Below, in pieces: positions 14,989-25,038 of a stretch of 32,621 nt of DNA. The translations under genes were made by a program, and so were the position numbers. Source of the DNA: JANYCO01 sp964437245 (GTDB taxonomy: Bacteria > Bacteroidota > Bacteroidia > Cytophagales > Cytophagaceae); contig CAYTGJ010000041.1 in assembly GCA_964437245.1 (NCBI GenBank), positions 1-32,621 on the forward strand, written 5' to 3'. Numbering within the stretch: position 1 is the first letter of the stretch; each line of letters starts with the position of its first letter. The notes beneath the pieces were generated by a model. That model did no database searches, was not told the origin of the DNA, and saw only the letters and a program-made list of their open reading frames with translations.

Positions 14989-17900
14989 TCAATGAAGCAA
15001 CACCAGTTTTTCATATTTATGAACGTGTGATCCATCGCGGGGAGCACGTACCCAGACACGGTATACATACACTCCTTTTCCTATTTTATCTCCGAAATCA
15101 TCACGCCCGTCCCAATCCAGCCCCGAAAAGTGCGAACTGGTGGAATATACTTTTGTATCCAGGGTCTTGACCAGTTTTCCGGATACGGTGTATACCTGTA
15201 TCATCACATCCAGTTCTTCTCCGGCACGGTTATGATCAAAATGAAAAACCGTGTGGGTGGAAAAAGGATTGGGATAGTTCAGGATATGGGATAAGGCGAT
15301 TTTCTCATCGTTGGCAACTATAAATTCCAGGTACGATTCGGCGGAGTTATTGTGTGTATCCCATACCTTAAGACGCATGGTATGCGGGCCGGTTGCCAGT
15401 CCTTTGAGCGGATACTTGATCTTTCCACTGGTATAATCATTCAGGTTAGCTGTATAATACTGATTCAGTACGATCGGCTTGTCACTATTATCAAGCGTGG
15501 CTGCGATCTCGTGTCCGATCCCCGAACCGGCCGTGTTAATTCCATTCTCATCGCTGAGATTGGCAAGGAAAATCGCATCATTACCCGTCAGTCCTCCGAA
15601 TACAAATGACTCGTCATTCATAAACATTCTTATGGCAGGAGGAGTATTGTCTACAGGGGCATTCGGATCCGTCCCTCCGATGATCACATTGGAATAAAAC
15701 CCTCCTGCATCCTGGAGCGATCCTTCCCGCCGGGCATACACACTTATTTTACCGAAATCAAACTGATAGGAAATGTCTTTGGGAACTACAAACGAAATAG
15801 ACCAGTCGCCATTGCTGACAGAAGCATTTCCGTCAAACAGGAAATCATTCCGCGTATCGAAGGTAAAGACCGGGCTTCCTTCTGTCCCATAGGTATTGAT
15901 CTTTATTTTTTTATCGAATACCGTAATGTTCAAGGTACCATTAAAACCGGTGAGTTTTGCACCTAAGCTATTTCGGATATCTCCCCGGATAGATACTTTG
16001 CTCAACGCTTTCAGGGTATCAGGGATTGCTGAGACAGCGATATCCCGTATATGCGTGACCGCTATATTTTCAGAAGGATAGGCAAGCATCAGTGAAGGGT
16101 CTCCCAGCAATGCATAGTTCCTGTTATTGACTCCTACGATACTCTCATTTTTGGACTGCCGTACTACATCTCCCAAACGGGGCTTTTGTCCATCTGCCAA
16201 CGGACGGAAAATGTACTTGTATATTTCGACATTCAATTCTTTGTTGCTGTAAGCATACACTACACGGGTGGATGTGATCACCCCGATCACTCCTCCTCCG
16301 GACCGCAGCAAGGCTACCTCTGCTCCCGAAGAGATCAGCGGATCGTCGTAACGGCCAAAATCGCAGGTTGCTGTGATCATAAACGGCATATTGTCGTAGT
16401 TAGACCATCCTTCAATCTGAGGTAGATCCAGAATATTTTCCTGGGCCCAGACCATCTCCCCTCCGTGTCCGCTGTAGTTCAGGATAAATGTCCCCCTGTT
16501 TACCATCTGGTCGATACGCGAATTGACTTCTGGTGCTTTATCTCCTCCGGGAGAGGCTACCTGAGGAAAAGCATCCAGGTAGATCTTATGAATATTATAT
16601 TGTTGGTAAGAAGTATCCAGCAACGCAACCAGTGTTTCCGCATCACGCATGTGCAGATTAGTATCTCCGTCGTCGGCTACAAACGTGACAGCATTTCTCC
16701 ATTTACCAAGACAGTTCTGGCTCCTGCTGTAGTGCAGCAATTTTTCAACCGCCACACTTGCTTCGCTCACATTTCTCACCGGGATCCTGCCCACTCCAAT
16801 ATCCATCCTGTCAAGATCCGGCAAAGAACCTTCCGTCCAATTGCCTTCGGCATTATCCAGAAACCCGAAATAATCGTCCGACGAATACGAACGAAGGGGA
16901 TACAACGATTCCCTGGATTGATACACCGGAACAAAATTCGTATTGCCCGGGATCCTGCTTTTATAATCATAGGAACAATCGCCGAAGAGTAACAGATACC
17001 TTACCGAATCCGTGGCTGTTTTCCGGTCGTAAAGCATTTTCATAAAATCACGTATGGCAGATACATCCTGAGCTCCGGAGGAAAATTCATTATAGACCTG
17101 CTGTGTGGTCACCACCAGTACACTCAGATTATCATAACTCTGCCGGTACGAAGCCAGCTGGTTGGCCTGTGCCAGAAAATCAGGATGGGTGACGATCACC
17201 ATATCCGGCAAAGAAGGGGCGTTCACCCCATGCAGGTTCTGATTGGCTACCCGTCCGACAAATTCAGGGGCCGGAAAATTATTTCCTGAAAAGATCACAT
17301 ACTGTTCAAGACCGGAAGAGTTGGCCGAGAATACAGCCGCTGCTCCGGACGTATTATACTGCTGATTTTTTATTACCGTGAGATCCGTCACCTGCCAGAT
17401 CTGCGTACCCGCTCCGTTCGAAATGGAATAGGTAGTAGTAGCCGTAGCGGTGCTTGCCACCGTCCGGAAGCTGGTCTGCGTACCGTAAAGGGCCAGGTTT
17501 CGCCTGAAATTCAGTTCCAGATAATCAAGATGACCGATCGAAGCGAAGGAACTTCCTTTGTGGTACGTCAGCCCGATGTTCAGCGTAGCTGGGTTTCCAA
17601 ACGTACCACTGTTTTGTGTAAAAATAGTTCTGTTCTTGGCTCCCTTCGCATCATAGGTAGATCCATTGCTGGAGCTGATGGACTGGTTGCCTATCGAAGT
17701 ACCGTTGACCGAGACAGAAAAGCTGGTAGACGAAACCGAGCGTCCCACCACTGCGGAGGTCAGTTTTATATCAGAAGAAGGAACGATGCCGCTGCTGTTA
17801 AAAGAGAAAGTGGCCGATAATACATCGCTGAACTGTTCCCCGTACCACTCCCTGCCGGAACTCAGGATATTGAACATATCATTTTCATGAAAAATATGTT

Positions 17901-18849
17901 CGTCAAAATGATATACCGTCTGTCCTCCGCCTCCCAGATCGGGTTGATTCTGTACCCGTGCGCCCAGGGCCGAACCTACAGTGATAAAATAATAACTTTT
18001 GTCAGAATAAATATTTTTTACATGATTAAAAATATTTTCTGTGCTATTGTAATCCCAGCGATCGGGGCCTTGTCCATAGAAAAGGATATAGTCTCCACTG
18101 CCAAAATTTCCGTCGTTTTCCCCTTCAATATAGATAGCATTCTCCAGCAAATCATCTGCCCTCAAAGCGTTGTTGGCCTGCGGCAACACTCCGCCACCAT
18201 TTCCATGAATACGTATATACCGGGGATCAATGAGATCAGGATTCAGGCCTATGGATTTCAGAAATGAATAGTCCAGCTTGAAGATGCCAGAATTAGAAAC
18301 CGCTATCTGGTACCAGCTTCCGGACGATAGTACTGAACCCAGTGCCGCATGAGTCTTGGCGAAGGACAAGGATTTCGCCTGGTTTGTTTTTTTTACCCCA
18401 GGAGAAACATCCGAAAAATCACGTCTTTCGTATTCATACCCGAAAGAAACCAGCTTCTCATACATCCCCTGAGCATTGACCCGTAAAGGGACAAAAGCCA
18501 CGGTCGTCACCGGTTGTTTATTTTGTATCCCGATCGTAGTGGAAATAACGGAAGGGATCGTTCTGTTCCGAATCACTGCCGCTTCCGTATCACTCAGCAC
18601 TTTGTACTGGGTGTTGACAAGCCTGAAATTAGACACTGCTACCCCATACAATGTTAACTCATAATAAGGAAACAGATCTTCCCTGATCTGGGCATTTTCA
18701 AAATATAATGTTTGCTTAGGTTTAAAAGTAGTATCCATTACTACTGTAGGGGCGGTCCATTTTACCTGGATCACCACCTGACCATTTACCGTGCATGCAA
18801 ATGAGAGAATAAAAAGAGATAGAAATATGATCCTGTTTTGTATCGCCAT
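14989..18849 (-). CDS. porU: Type IX secretion sortase PorU
   Basis: PorU is the C25-family cysteine peptidase that removes the C-terminal sorting domain of type IX cargo at the cell surface and transpeptidates it to a lipid anchor. The 1286-aa protein has a signal peptide (MAIQNRIIFLSLFILSF, end near NGQ), a long beta-rich N-terminal region, and a gingipain-like catalytic domain with His795 in NYSGHGG and Cys829 in TATCDFGRYDDP, the expected pair about 34 residues apart. The C-terminus (about 1190-1286) carries a FlgD-Ig-like/sorting-type domain: NYPNPF, then GKLVKTL, and GKGVYVYRVW. It is upstream of porV, the usual order in this phylum. Confidence 0.95.
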   Translation of the reverse strand: MAIQNRIIFLSLFILSFACTVNGQVVIQVKWTAPTVVMDTTFKPKQTLYFENAQIREDLFPYYELTLYGVAVSNFRLVNTQYKVLSDTEAAVIRNRTIPSVISTTIGIQNKQPVTTVAFVPLRVNAQGMYEKLVSFGYEYERRDFSDVSPGVKKTNQAKSLSFAKTHAALGSVLSSGSWYQIAVSNSGIFKLDYSFLKSIGLNPDLIDPRYIRIHGNGGGVLPQANNALRADDLLENAIYIEGENDGNFGSGDYILFYGQGPDRWDYNSTENIFNHVKNIYSDKSYYFITVGSALGARVQNQPDLGGGGQTVYHFDEHIFHENDMFNILSSGREWYGEQFSDVLSATFSFNSSGIVPSSDIKLTSAVVGRSVSSTSFSVSVNGTSIGNQSISSSNGSTYDAKGAKNRTIFTQNSGTFGNPATLNIGLTYHKGSSFASIGHLDYLELNFRRNLALYGTQTSFRTVASTATATTTYSISNGAGTQIWQVTDLTVIKNQQYNTSGAAAVFSANSSGLEQYVIFSGNNFPAPEFVGRVANQNLHGVNAPSLPDMVIVTHPDFLAQANQLASYRQSYDNLSVLVVTTQQVYNEFSSGAQDVSAIRDFMKMLYDRKTATDSVRYLLLFGDCSYDYKSRIPGNTNFVPVYQSRESLYPLRSYSSDDYFGFLDNAEGNWTEGSLPDLDRMDIGVGRIPVRNVSEASVAVEKLLHYSRSQNCLGKWRNAVTFVADDGDTNLHMRDAETLVALLDTSYQQYNIHKIYLDAFPQVASPGGDKAPEVNSRIDQMVNRGTFILNYSGHGGEMVWAQENILDLPQIEGWSNYDNMPFMITATCDFGRYDDPLISSGAEVALLRSGGGVIGVITSTRVVYAYSNKELNVEIYKYIFRPLADGQKPRLGDVVRQSKNESIVGVNNRNYALLGDPSLMLAYPSENIAVTHIRDIAVSAIPDTLKALSKVSIRGDIRNSLGAKLTGFNGTLNITVFDKKIKINTYGTEGSPVFTFDTRNDFLFDGNASVSNGDWSISFVVPKDISYQFDFGKISVYARREGSLQDAGGFYSNVIIGGTDPNAPVDNTPPAIRMFMNDESFVFGGLTGNDAIFLANLSDENGINTAGSGIGHEIAATLDNSDKPIVLNQYYTANLNDYTSGKIKYPLKGLATGPHTMRLKVWDTHNNSAESYLEFIVANDEKIALSHILNYPNPFSTHTVFHFDHNRAGEELDVMIQVYTVSGKLVKTLDTKVYSTSSHFSGLDWDGRDDFGDKIGKGVYVYRVWVRAPRDGSHVHKYEKLVLLH

Positions 18850-18973
18850 GTTGAATGGGTTATCACTTTTTAATTCCGCTTATCTAAAAATTGTAAGCAA
18901 CTCCCTAACGCAGGAAACAAAGGGATAGTATGTAAATAAGGGCATTAATTCTATTTCAGACATTAGAAAAACA

Positions 18974-19026
18974 CAGGAGGGAAAAAGAATTTCAACAAAA
19001 CAAAATTCCCTTCTTTTTCCCTCCTG
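18974..19026 (-). terminator. Strong terminator after purS
   Basis: Perfect 16-bp inverted repeat (18974-18989 with 19011-19026; CAGGAGGGAAAAAGAA and its complement), loop 21 nt, followed on the minus strand by TGTTTTTC. It ends the pssA-purS transcript before porU. The remainder of the 18850-19042 spacer holds nothing else I recognise. Confidence 0.8.
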
Positions 19027-19042
19027 CGCTATCCGGTGCTTT

Positions 19043-19294
19043 CTAGACCGCTGTTACGGAATAGGTAAAACCTTCCATGATCAGGTTCGCCAATAATTTT
19101 TTGCAGGCAGTTTCTACATTCTTCTCTGCCTCTTCCTGACTGGCTGCTTCCAGTTCCATCGTAATGTGCTTTCCGATGCGTACATCCGATACATCTTTGA
19201 TTCCCAGGTTATTTAAGCCCAATTTTACCGCCTTCCCCTGAGGATCCAGGATTTCTTTAAGAGGCATTACGTTGATTTCTGCTTTGAATTTCAT
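19043..19294 (-). CDS. purS: Phosphoribosylformylglycinamidine synthase subunit PurS
   Basis: PurS is the small structural subunit that couples the glutaminase PurQ to the synthetase PurL in the fourth step of purine synthesis. The 83-aa product matches the family along its length: MKFKAEINVMPLKEILDPQG, VRIGKHITMELEA, and ACKKLLANLIMEGF at the end. ATG 19294 is used; an in-frame GTG 21 nt upstream gives a non-family extension. PurQ and PurL are not nearby, so it depends on partners encoded elsewhere. It follows pssA by 48 nt, a functionally unrelated neighbour, and is closed by a strong terminator. Confidence 0.93.
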   Translation of the reverse strand: MKFKAEINVMPLKEILDPQGKAVKLGLNNLGIKDVSDVRIGKHITMELEAASQEEAEKNVETACKKLLANLIMEGFTYSVTAV

Positions 19295-19342
19295 GTTTTT
19301 TGAGTATTGAGTCACCGCTAATGAAACATCTGTAAGAGTATC

Positions 19343-20080
19343 CTACTGATCTGTCTTTGCATTAACTGTATTTTCGATAATGGACAAAATTATATATAAA
19401 ATTATAATAATGGGAATAGCAACGAATTTTAATATTAACAGAAGCAGAATAGCACTAATAATCAAGAGGTAACGCATTTTATTGCCGGCCCAGCCAAAGT
19501 TTTTAAACTTTAAGGCTATTAAAGGGAGTTCGGCTACCAGCAAGAAGCTAAGAAGCGGAACCAGCACAAGGAGCACAAAAGGACTGGTCATCCACCGGGC
19601 GATCACCTGATCACTTCCCGCCAGGAAGGGCAATGCAGAAATGAAGAGGGCATTTGCAGGAGTAGGCAAGCCTATGAACCGGTCGCTTTGCCGGGTGTCA
19701 ATATTGAATTTAGCCAGACGCAAGGCAGAAAACACAGGAATCAGAAAGGCCAGGTAAAAAAATGGGATACTGGTGCCCGGCACCAGCAACTCACTCCCGT
19801 TGAAAAGATTCATCCCCAGCAGGGCAGCCATGACAAACCCGGGCAAAATGCCAAACGTAACCATATCCGCCAGGGAATCAAGCTCTTTTCCTATAGGAGA
19901 AGTTACGTTCAATAAGCGGGCTACAAATCCGTCAAGAAAATCGAATACACAGGCGAGGTAAATAAAATAAGAAGCCATGACCAGGTCGTAGCCAGGGGTA
20001 AAAACGACCAGAATTCCTGCTATTCCACACAGCAGGTTGCAACAGGTCAAAAAATTAGGAATATGTTTTCGGATATTCAT
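19343..20080 (-). CDS. pssA: CDP-diacylglycerol-serine O-phosphatidyltransferase
   Basis: PssA makes phosphatidylserine from CDP-diacylglycerol and serine, the substrate for Psd. The 245-aa polytopic protein shows the complete CDP-alcohol phosphotransferase motif: D47-F-L-D50-G51, A54-R55, G64, D68, D72 (in DFLDGFVAR and GKELDSLAD). The N-terminus MNIRKHIPNFLTCCNLLCG and the SPIGKELDSLADMVTFG stretch favour serine rather than glycerol phosphate as acceptor. It begins 9 nt after the upstream hydrolase gene, so the two are likely co-transcribed. Confidence 0.93.
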   Translation of the reverse strand: MNIRKHIPNFLTCCNLLCGIAGILVVFTPGYDLVMASYFIYLACVFDFLDGFVARLLNVTSPIGKELDSLADMVTFGILPGFVMAALLGMNLFNGSELLVPGTSIPFFYLAFLIPVFSALRLAKFNIDTRQSDRFIGLPTPANALFISALPFLAGSDQVIARWMTSPFVLLVLVPLLSFLLVAELPLIALKFKNFGWAGNKMRYLLIISAILLLLILKFVAIPIIIILYIILSIIENTVNAKTDQ

Positions 20081-20089
20081 GAACAGTAT

Positions 20090-20737
20090 TTATAGTTTAA
20101 CCGGGCAAAACGGATTGGTTCTCTTTTCTCTTCCGATCGTGGTTTCAGGACCATGTCCCGGATACACTACCATGTCATCTTCCAGTTTATATAGTTTTGT
20201 CTGAATGCTCCGGAACAAGGTCTCCTGGTTTCCTCCCGGCAAATCCCAACGGCCTACACTCTGGCTGAAAAGTACATCTCCGCTGACACAAATCTTTTCC
20301 GCCCTGTTAAAGAAGGCCAGATGACCTACCGAATGCCCCGGCACAAAAAGGATCTCGAGCGTACTGTTTCCAAAAGTGATCTGATCTCCTTCCTGAACAA
20401 GCTCATCTACTTCTGTTTCGGCATACTGTGAAAACCCATAGAGAGGAGCATAAAGCTTTACAGAACGTAGTGCTTCTTCTTCCTCTTTGCTTGTATACAG
20501 TTTTATACCATAGGTATCTTTGACAAATTTATTACCCAGTACATGATCTACATGACAATGGGTATTCAGTAATTTGACAGGAGTAAGATCGTGTTTGCTG
20601 ATAAACTCTTTAAGTTCCTGCTCTTCCTGCTTCTCATAACACCCCGGATCGATCAGGACACATTCTTTGGTCTCATCGTACAACAGGTAGGTATTTTCCT
20701 GCAGCGCATTAAAAGTGAATGTTTTTATACTTATCAT
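20090..20737 (-). CDS. Metallo-beta-lactamase fold hydrolase, glyoxalase II-like
   Basis: A 215-aa protein from ATG 20737 (MISIKTFTFNALQENTY), the usual family start; an in-frame ATG at 20761 adds eight residues. The binuclear metal site is seen as THCHVDH (H60, H62, D64, H65), VPGHSVGH, a GDVLF aspartate, and a final YPGHGPETTIG histidine. Short members like this are annotated as hydroxyacylglutathione hydrolase-like, but they lack the C-terminal glutathione-binding domain of true glyoxalase II, so the substrate is uncertain. Cytoplasmic. It leads the minus-strand run hydrolase-pssA-purS and is divergent from the FAD oxidoreductase gene. Confidence 0.87.
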   Translation of the reverse strand: MISIKTFTFNALQENTYLLYDETKECVLIDPGCYEKQEEQELKEFISKHDLTPVKLLNTHCHVDHVLGNKFVKDTYGIKLYTSKEEEEALRSVKLYAPLYGFSQYAETEVDELVQEGDQITFGNSTLEILFVPGHSVGHLAFFNRAEKICVSGDVLFSQSVGRWDLPGGNQETLFRSIQTKLYKLEDDMVVYPGHGPETTIGREKRTNPFCPVKL

Positions 20738-20857
20738 GGTATACAAAAATGCTTTTTTCAACGCTGATTTGCAAGGAAGAAAATTTATTATTCCGGGTGC
20801 TCATACTAAAATAGTTGATTTTATACTGTTACTTTTACCAGTTCAAAATTTCAAAAA

Positions 20858-21928
20858 ATGCAAACGGATTACCTTATCATTGGTCAGGGCATAGCCGGAA
20901 CCGTACTGGGACACACACTGCGTAAAAAAGGATACCGGATCATAATACTGGATGACCAAGCTCCCCGATCGGCTTCCAGAGTGGCCGCAGGACTTTATAA
21001 TCCGGTCACCGGCAAACGGATGACCAAGACCTGGAAAGCAGAAGAGCTTTTCCCTTTTATGGAATCTTTTTACCAGGCATTCGGGCAGGAATACTCCTGT
21101 ACGATCCTCCATCCCAGACCAGTCTATAAACCTTTCAGCAATTTTGAAGAGCAAAATTCCTGGGTGAGTAAACACTCTGCTGAAACGTTTATTGACACCG
21201 ACATTCCCGACGAACGGTATGCGCCTTATCTTCAGCCAACTCTAACAGGATTCGGAGGGTTTGAAACCAGACATTCCGGTCATATCAATACTTCTGTCCT
21301 GCTGGATACCTTTCGGGAAGCATTGTTAAAAGACAATTGCTTTCTCTCCGGGACCTTTGATCCGTCACTGCTGACGATTATGGAAACAGGGATCACCTAT
21401 GCTGACATTACTGCCCATAAGATCATTTTCTGCGAAGGCATGAACACAACCCGGAATCCACTGTTTTCCTGGCTTCCCCTGGTCCCTTCCAAAGGGGAGA
21501 TCTTAACAGTGGAAATTAAAAATTTTACCGAGGAAGCAATCCTGAACAAACAGGTTTTTATCGTACCACAAGGCGATGGGGTATACCGGGCAGGCTCTAC
21601 ATATCAATGGCTCTTTGACTCGGACGAACCTACCGAAAAAGGGAAGGAAGAACTCTCCGGGAAACTGGCGTCCATGATCAGCCGGGAATTCAACATAACC
21701 GGCCATACTGCGGGGATCCGGCCGGCCGTAAAAGACAGAAAGCCACTGATCGGATTTCATCCGGAACACCCGTCTGTCGCGATCTTCAATGGTCTAGGAA
21801 CCAAAGGCGTTTCACTTGCGCCGTATTTTGCCGAAAATTTTGCCGAGCACCTGGCTGGCCGGAAACAATTATTACCGGAGGCCAATATTGAACGTTTTTA
21901 TTCGTTATATTCACGTTCTGAATTTTAA
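20858..21928 (+). CDS. FAD-dependent oxidoreductase, DAO family
   Basis: The 356-aa protein opens with a dinucleotide-binding motif (YLIIGQGIAGTVLG, G9-x-G11-x-x-G14) and the acidic end of the second strand (IIILDD). The C-terminal region has AGIRPAVKDRKPLIG and NGLGTKGVSLAPYFAENF, as in D-amino-acid oxidase/glycine oxidase (DadA/ThiO/MnmC-C) relatives. The RVAAGLYNPVTGKRMTKTW stretch is typical of a Bacteroidota-specific branch. The substrate is not deducible. It is followed 2 nt later by the TolB/barrel gene, which suggests co-transcription despite no obvious functional link. Confidence 0.85.
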   Translation: MQTDYLIIGQGIAGTVLGHTLRKKGYRIIILDDQAPRSASRVAAGLYNPVTGKRMTKTWKAEELFPFMESFYQAFGQEYSCTILHPRPVYKPFSNFEEQNSWVSKHSAETFIDTDIPDERYAPYLQPTLTGFGGFETRHSGHINTSVLLDTFREALLKDNCFLSGTFDPSLLTIMETGITYADITAHKIIFCEGMNTTRNPLFSWLPLVPSKGEILTVEIKNFTEEAILNKQVFIVPQGDGVYRAGSTYQWLFDSDEPTEKGKEELSGKLASMISREFNITGHTAGIRPAVKDRKPLIGFHPEHPSVAIFNGLGTKGVSLAPYFAENFAEHLAGRKQLLPEANIERFYSLYSRSEF

Positions 21929-21930
21929 CT

Positions 21931-24900
21931 ATGTTAACATCTTTTCTTAAATATATTTTAGTCATACTATCGGTTTTATTTTGTATACCTGGTTTTTCAC
22001 AATCTTCACAGGAACCTTTCGGGAAAAACAGGGTTCAGTACAAGAATGTCAAATGGAGATACATCACCACTTCCAACTTTGAGGTCTTCTACTACGACAA
22101 TGCCGTTGAGCTGGCTGTCAAAACAATCAATTATGCCGAGGAAGACTATCAAAGAATTGTAGACATCATCGGCTATAACCCTTCGGACAAAATAAGGATC
22201 ATCCTGTACAACTCCGTCGCTGATAAACTGTCCAGCAACATAGGACTCGCCGACCAGGAGATCATGATCGGAGGACAGACCGTACTGGTAAAAGCCAAGA
22301 TCGAACTGGCCTTTACAGGATCACAGATACAGCTCATGAAAGATATCAGTTATGGCATTTCCCATGCCATCATCAATACGGTCATGTATGGCGGCAATGT
22401 AAAGGATGTGGTCCGGAGCTCCTACCTGATGAACCTTCCGGATTGGTTTCTGGCGGGAGCGGCGGCGTATATAGCAGAAGACTGGAGCCAGGAAATGGAT
22501 AATTTCATGCGTGACAAAATACTAAACGGGAAACTGAAAAACCCCACTTCGTATTCAGGAGAAGAAGCCCGCTTCATCGGTCATTCCATCTGGAATTACA
22601 TCGGACAAACCTACGGAGAGAACAATGTTTCCAATATCCTTGCCCTGACCAGAGCATTCCGCAATGAGCGGGAAAGCATCGAAAGTAACCTGGGAGTAAA
22701 TTTCCATGACTTCCTTGATCAATGGCAGAAATACTACCTCAACCTGAATAAACCACTACTTCCTGCTTACAGTGCTCCGTCTGACTCTTCTTCACTGACC
22801 AGGGTACGAAAGAATACCCGTATCTATTCACTCAGCATGAACAAAGAAGGAACGTATGCTACGTATGTACAAAACTACAAAGGACGTTTTAAACTCCGGC
22901 TGCTCGACCTTCAGAAGCAAAAAAGAAAAACACTTGCCAGAGGCGGCTACAGGAGAACCGACCAATCCATTGATTATGCTTTACCTGTTTCTGCCTGGCA
23001 GAATGAATTTGTAGTGTCAGCAGTATTCCGCAAAAAAAATCTGCTGCTCATGAAAACCTATGATCTTAAAAATCATAAAGTATACAAAAAAGACCTGACC
23101 CTGTTCAACCAGGTATATTCAATGGCCTATTCGCACGACGGAAGTACACTTGCCATGAGTGCGGATCAAAACGGGCAAACCGATATTTTTCTGTACAACG
23201 GGAAAACAAGCACTACTACACAACTGACCAATGATCCCTGCGATGATGTTGATCCGCTTTTCACCCCTTCGGGGAATCTTATTTTCAGTTCTACCCGTCA
23301 AAACGATACGCTGAACAAAAGCAAGGAGCTCCCTAAATACACGGACAATTACAATTTATTTTTATACAACCCGGCCAACAAAACGGTGTTGAAAAAACTC
23401 ACTCACCGGAGCAACAATTATATGCCCAAAGGACCGGACGAGAACAATCTTTATTTTCTAAGCGACGACAAAGGAGTTGTAAACATCTACAAACTTAACC
23501 CCGATCATTCGGTTACCCAGGTGACCAATTTTTCTACAGATATCACAGAGTTTGCCTATTCAAAAACCAGTCCTTCTGTTCTGTATACCTCTCTGTATAA
23601 AAGCAAAGATCATATTTACTATCAAAAAGGGGCATGGGACAGTCAATCGTTCAATACGCCTATCACTTCCCGCCGCTCGCTGATACAATCGTATAACCAT
23701 CATGACATCGTCCCTGCCGGGGATTCGATCAATTTTAATTTCAACTCCAACGAAGAACTTGCTTTTGACCAGCTTACTTTCGAATCCGAAGTAAAAAAAG
23801 ATTCTGCTAAATCCGGGACCGAGCCGCAAAGCTATACTCCTGTAGTCAACGCACTTATCTATTCCGGCCCATGGAAATACCAGACTCCTTTCAATGCCGA
23901 CAAAGTGATCTCTACCCTTATGGTGGATCCTTTAAGAGGTCTGGGGGCTTTGCTCGAAGGCGGCATGTCAGACCTGCTGGGCAATCACCGGATAGATGCC
24001 GGAGGATTTATCGGCTTTGACTTCAAAAGCAGTAAGCTGTTTGGAGAGTATCGCTACGTCAAAAGACGTGTGGATTTCAAAGTACGATACGACCGGCAGG
24101 CACTAAGTCCTTTCAACAACTATGCTTCACACCGTTATATCCTGAATATCTTTTCTGCTACAGCTTCCTATCCCCTGTCCGTACATCAGCGCATCAGCAT
24201 CACTCCTTCCATTGTCACCACGACCTTCCGGGAAACAACTTCCTATGCCAGCATTGCCGCCAGGGACGCAATGGCCAGCTATGAATCCGTAAGGGGTGAA
24301 TACATTTACGACAACACGCTGGTGACAGGCATGAATATGCTGAAAGGAACCCGGTTTAAAATTTCAGCCGAATACTATAAATCCAACCAGGGAGCTCAAC
24401 GGGATTTTGGGTTAATGTTCCTTGATTTCAGAAAGTATATTCCGATCCACAAAGAGCTTGTACTGGCTACCCGTGCTTCCTACGGACACTACTTCGGCAA
24501 CAGTCCTAAAAACTTCCTCATTGGCGGAATGGACAACTGGCTGCTTTCCAACAGGGATTTTTACTCCAACTCCAATGCGGCGACTGTAGATCCACTGACG
24601 ATCGATCCGGGAGTAGACAACAGCGACATCCTGTTCACACGATATGTGACCAGCTTAAGAGGATTCAAATACAACACTCAGTTCGGGCCGAAATACATCC
24701 TGTTCAATGCCGAATTAAGACTTCCGGTGGTACAATATTTTTACAACGGAACAATCAATTCTAATTTCTTCCGCAATCTCCAGTTGATCGGATTTACAGA
24801 TATTGGCAACGCCTTCACAGATAAGTTGAGCAACATCCAGGAAGACCAGACCATCCCGGGCTATCCGTTTTCAGCTACCGTTACCAATTACCGGAGTCCT

Positions 24901-25035
24901 TTCCTGATCGGATTCGGAGGAGGTATCCGGACCATGCTGCTGGGATATTATATCAAAGCCGATCTGAGCTGGGGGCTTCAGAACAACATTCTGTCCAAGC
25001 CACAATTGTACATCACCTTTGGCTATGACTTCTAA
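21931..25035 (+). CDS. TolB-propeller protein with C-terminal outer-membrane beta-barrel and degenerate peptidase-like N-domain
   Basis: A 1034-aa exported protein. Signal peptide 1-23 (ending GFSQ). Residues about 40-270 resemble the gluzincin (MA clan) peptidase fold, but the zinc site is gone: the HExxH position reads Y141-G-I-S-H145, and the later WxxEGxAEY position reads W172-F-L-A-G-A-A-A-Y180. About 285-620 holds PD40/TolB-like propeller repeats (AYSHDGSTLAMSADQNGQ, FTPSGNLIFSSTRQN, FLSDDKGVVNIY). About 640-1034 is a strand-rich Omp85/D15-like barrel (VDPLRGLGALLEG, SLRGFKYNTQFGPKY, GGGIRTMLLGYYIKAD) ending in aromatic YDF, as expected for BAM insertion. Likely a surface or outer-membrane protein of unknown role, possibly scaffolding. 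It is packed between the FAD enzyme and the serine hydrolase. Confidence 0.85.
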   Translation: MLTSFLKYILVILSVLFCIPGFSQSSQEPFGKNRVQYKNVKWRYITTSNFEVFYYDNAVELAVKTINYAEEDYQRIVDIIGYNPSDKIRIILYNSVADKLSSNIGLADQEIMIGGQTVLVKAKIELAFTGSQIQLMKDISYGISHAIINTVMYGGNVKDVVRSSYLMNLPDWFLAGAAAYIAEDWSQEMDNFMRDKILNGKLKNPTSYSGEEARFIGHSIWNYIGQTYGENNVSNILALTRAFRNERESIESNLGVNFHDFLDQWQKYYLNLNKPLLPAYSAPSDSSSLTRVRKNTRIYSLSMNKEGTYATYVQNYKGRFKLRLLDLQKQKRKTLARGGYRRTDQSIDYALPVSAWQNEFVVSAVFRKKNLLLMKTYDLKNHKVYKKDLTLFNQVYSMAYSHDGSTLAMSADQNGQTDIFLYNGKTSTTTQLTNDPCDDVDPLFTPSGNLIFSSTRQNDTLNKSKELPKYTDNYNLFLYNPANKTVLKKLTHRSNNYMPKGPDENNLYFLSDDKGVVNIYKLNPDHSVTQVTNFSTDITEFAYSKTSPSVLYTSLYKSKDHIYYQKGAWDSQSFNTPITSRRSLIQSYNHHDIVPAGDSINFNFNSNEELAFDQLTFESEVKKDSAKSGTEPQSYTPVVNALIYSGPWKYQTPFNADKVISTLMVDPLRGLGALLEGGMSDLLGNHRIDAGGFIGFDFKSSKLFGEYRYVKRRVDFKVRYDRQALSPFNNYASHRYILNIFSATASYPLSVHQRISITPSIVTTTFRETTSYASIAARDAMASYESVRGEYIYDNTLVTGMNMLKGTRFKISAEYYKSNQGAQRDFGLMFLDFRKYIPIHKELVLATRASYGHYFGNSPKNFLIGGMDNWLLSNRDFYSNSNAATVDPLTIDPGVDNSDILFTRYVTSLRGFKYNTQFGPKYILFNAELRLPVVQYFYNGTINSNFFRNLQLIGFTDIGNAFTDKLSNIQEDQTIPGYPFSATVTNYRSPFLIGFGGGIRTMLLGYYIKADLSWGLQNNILSKPQLYITFGYDF

Positions 25036-25038
25036 GCG

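Noticed and set aside
16465..17045. Long plus-strand frames inside porU (up to 175 codons)
   Set aside because: They are antisense to the conserved catalytic domain of porU; composition is not protein-like.
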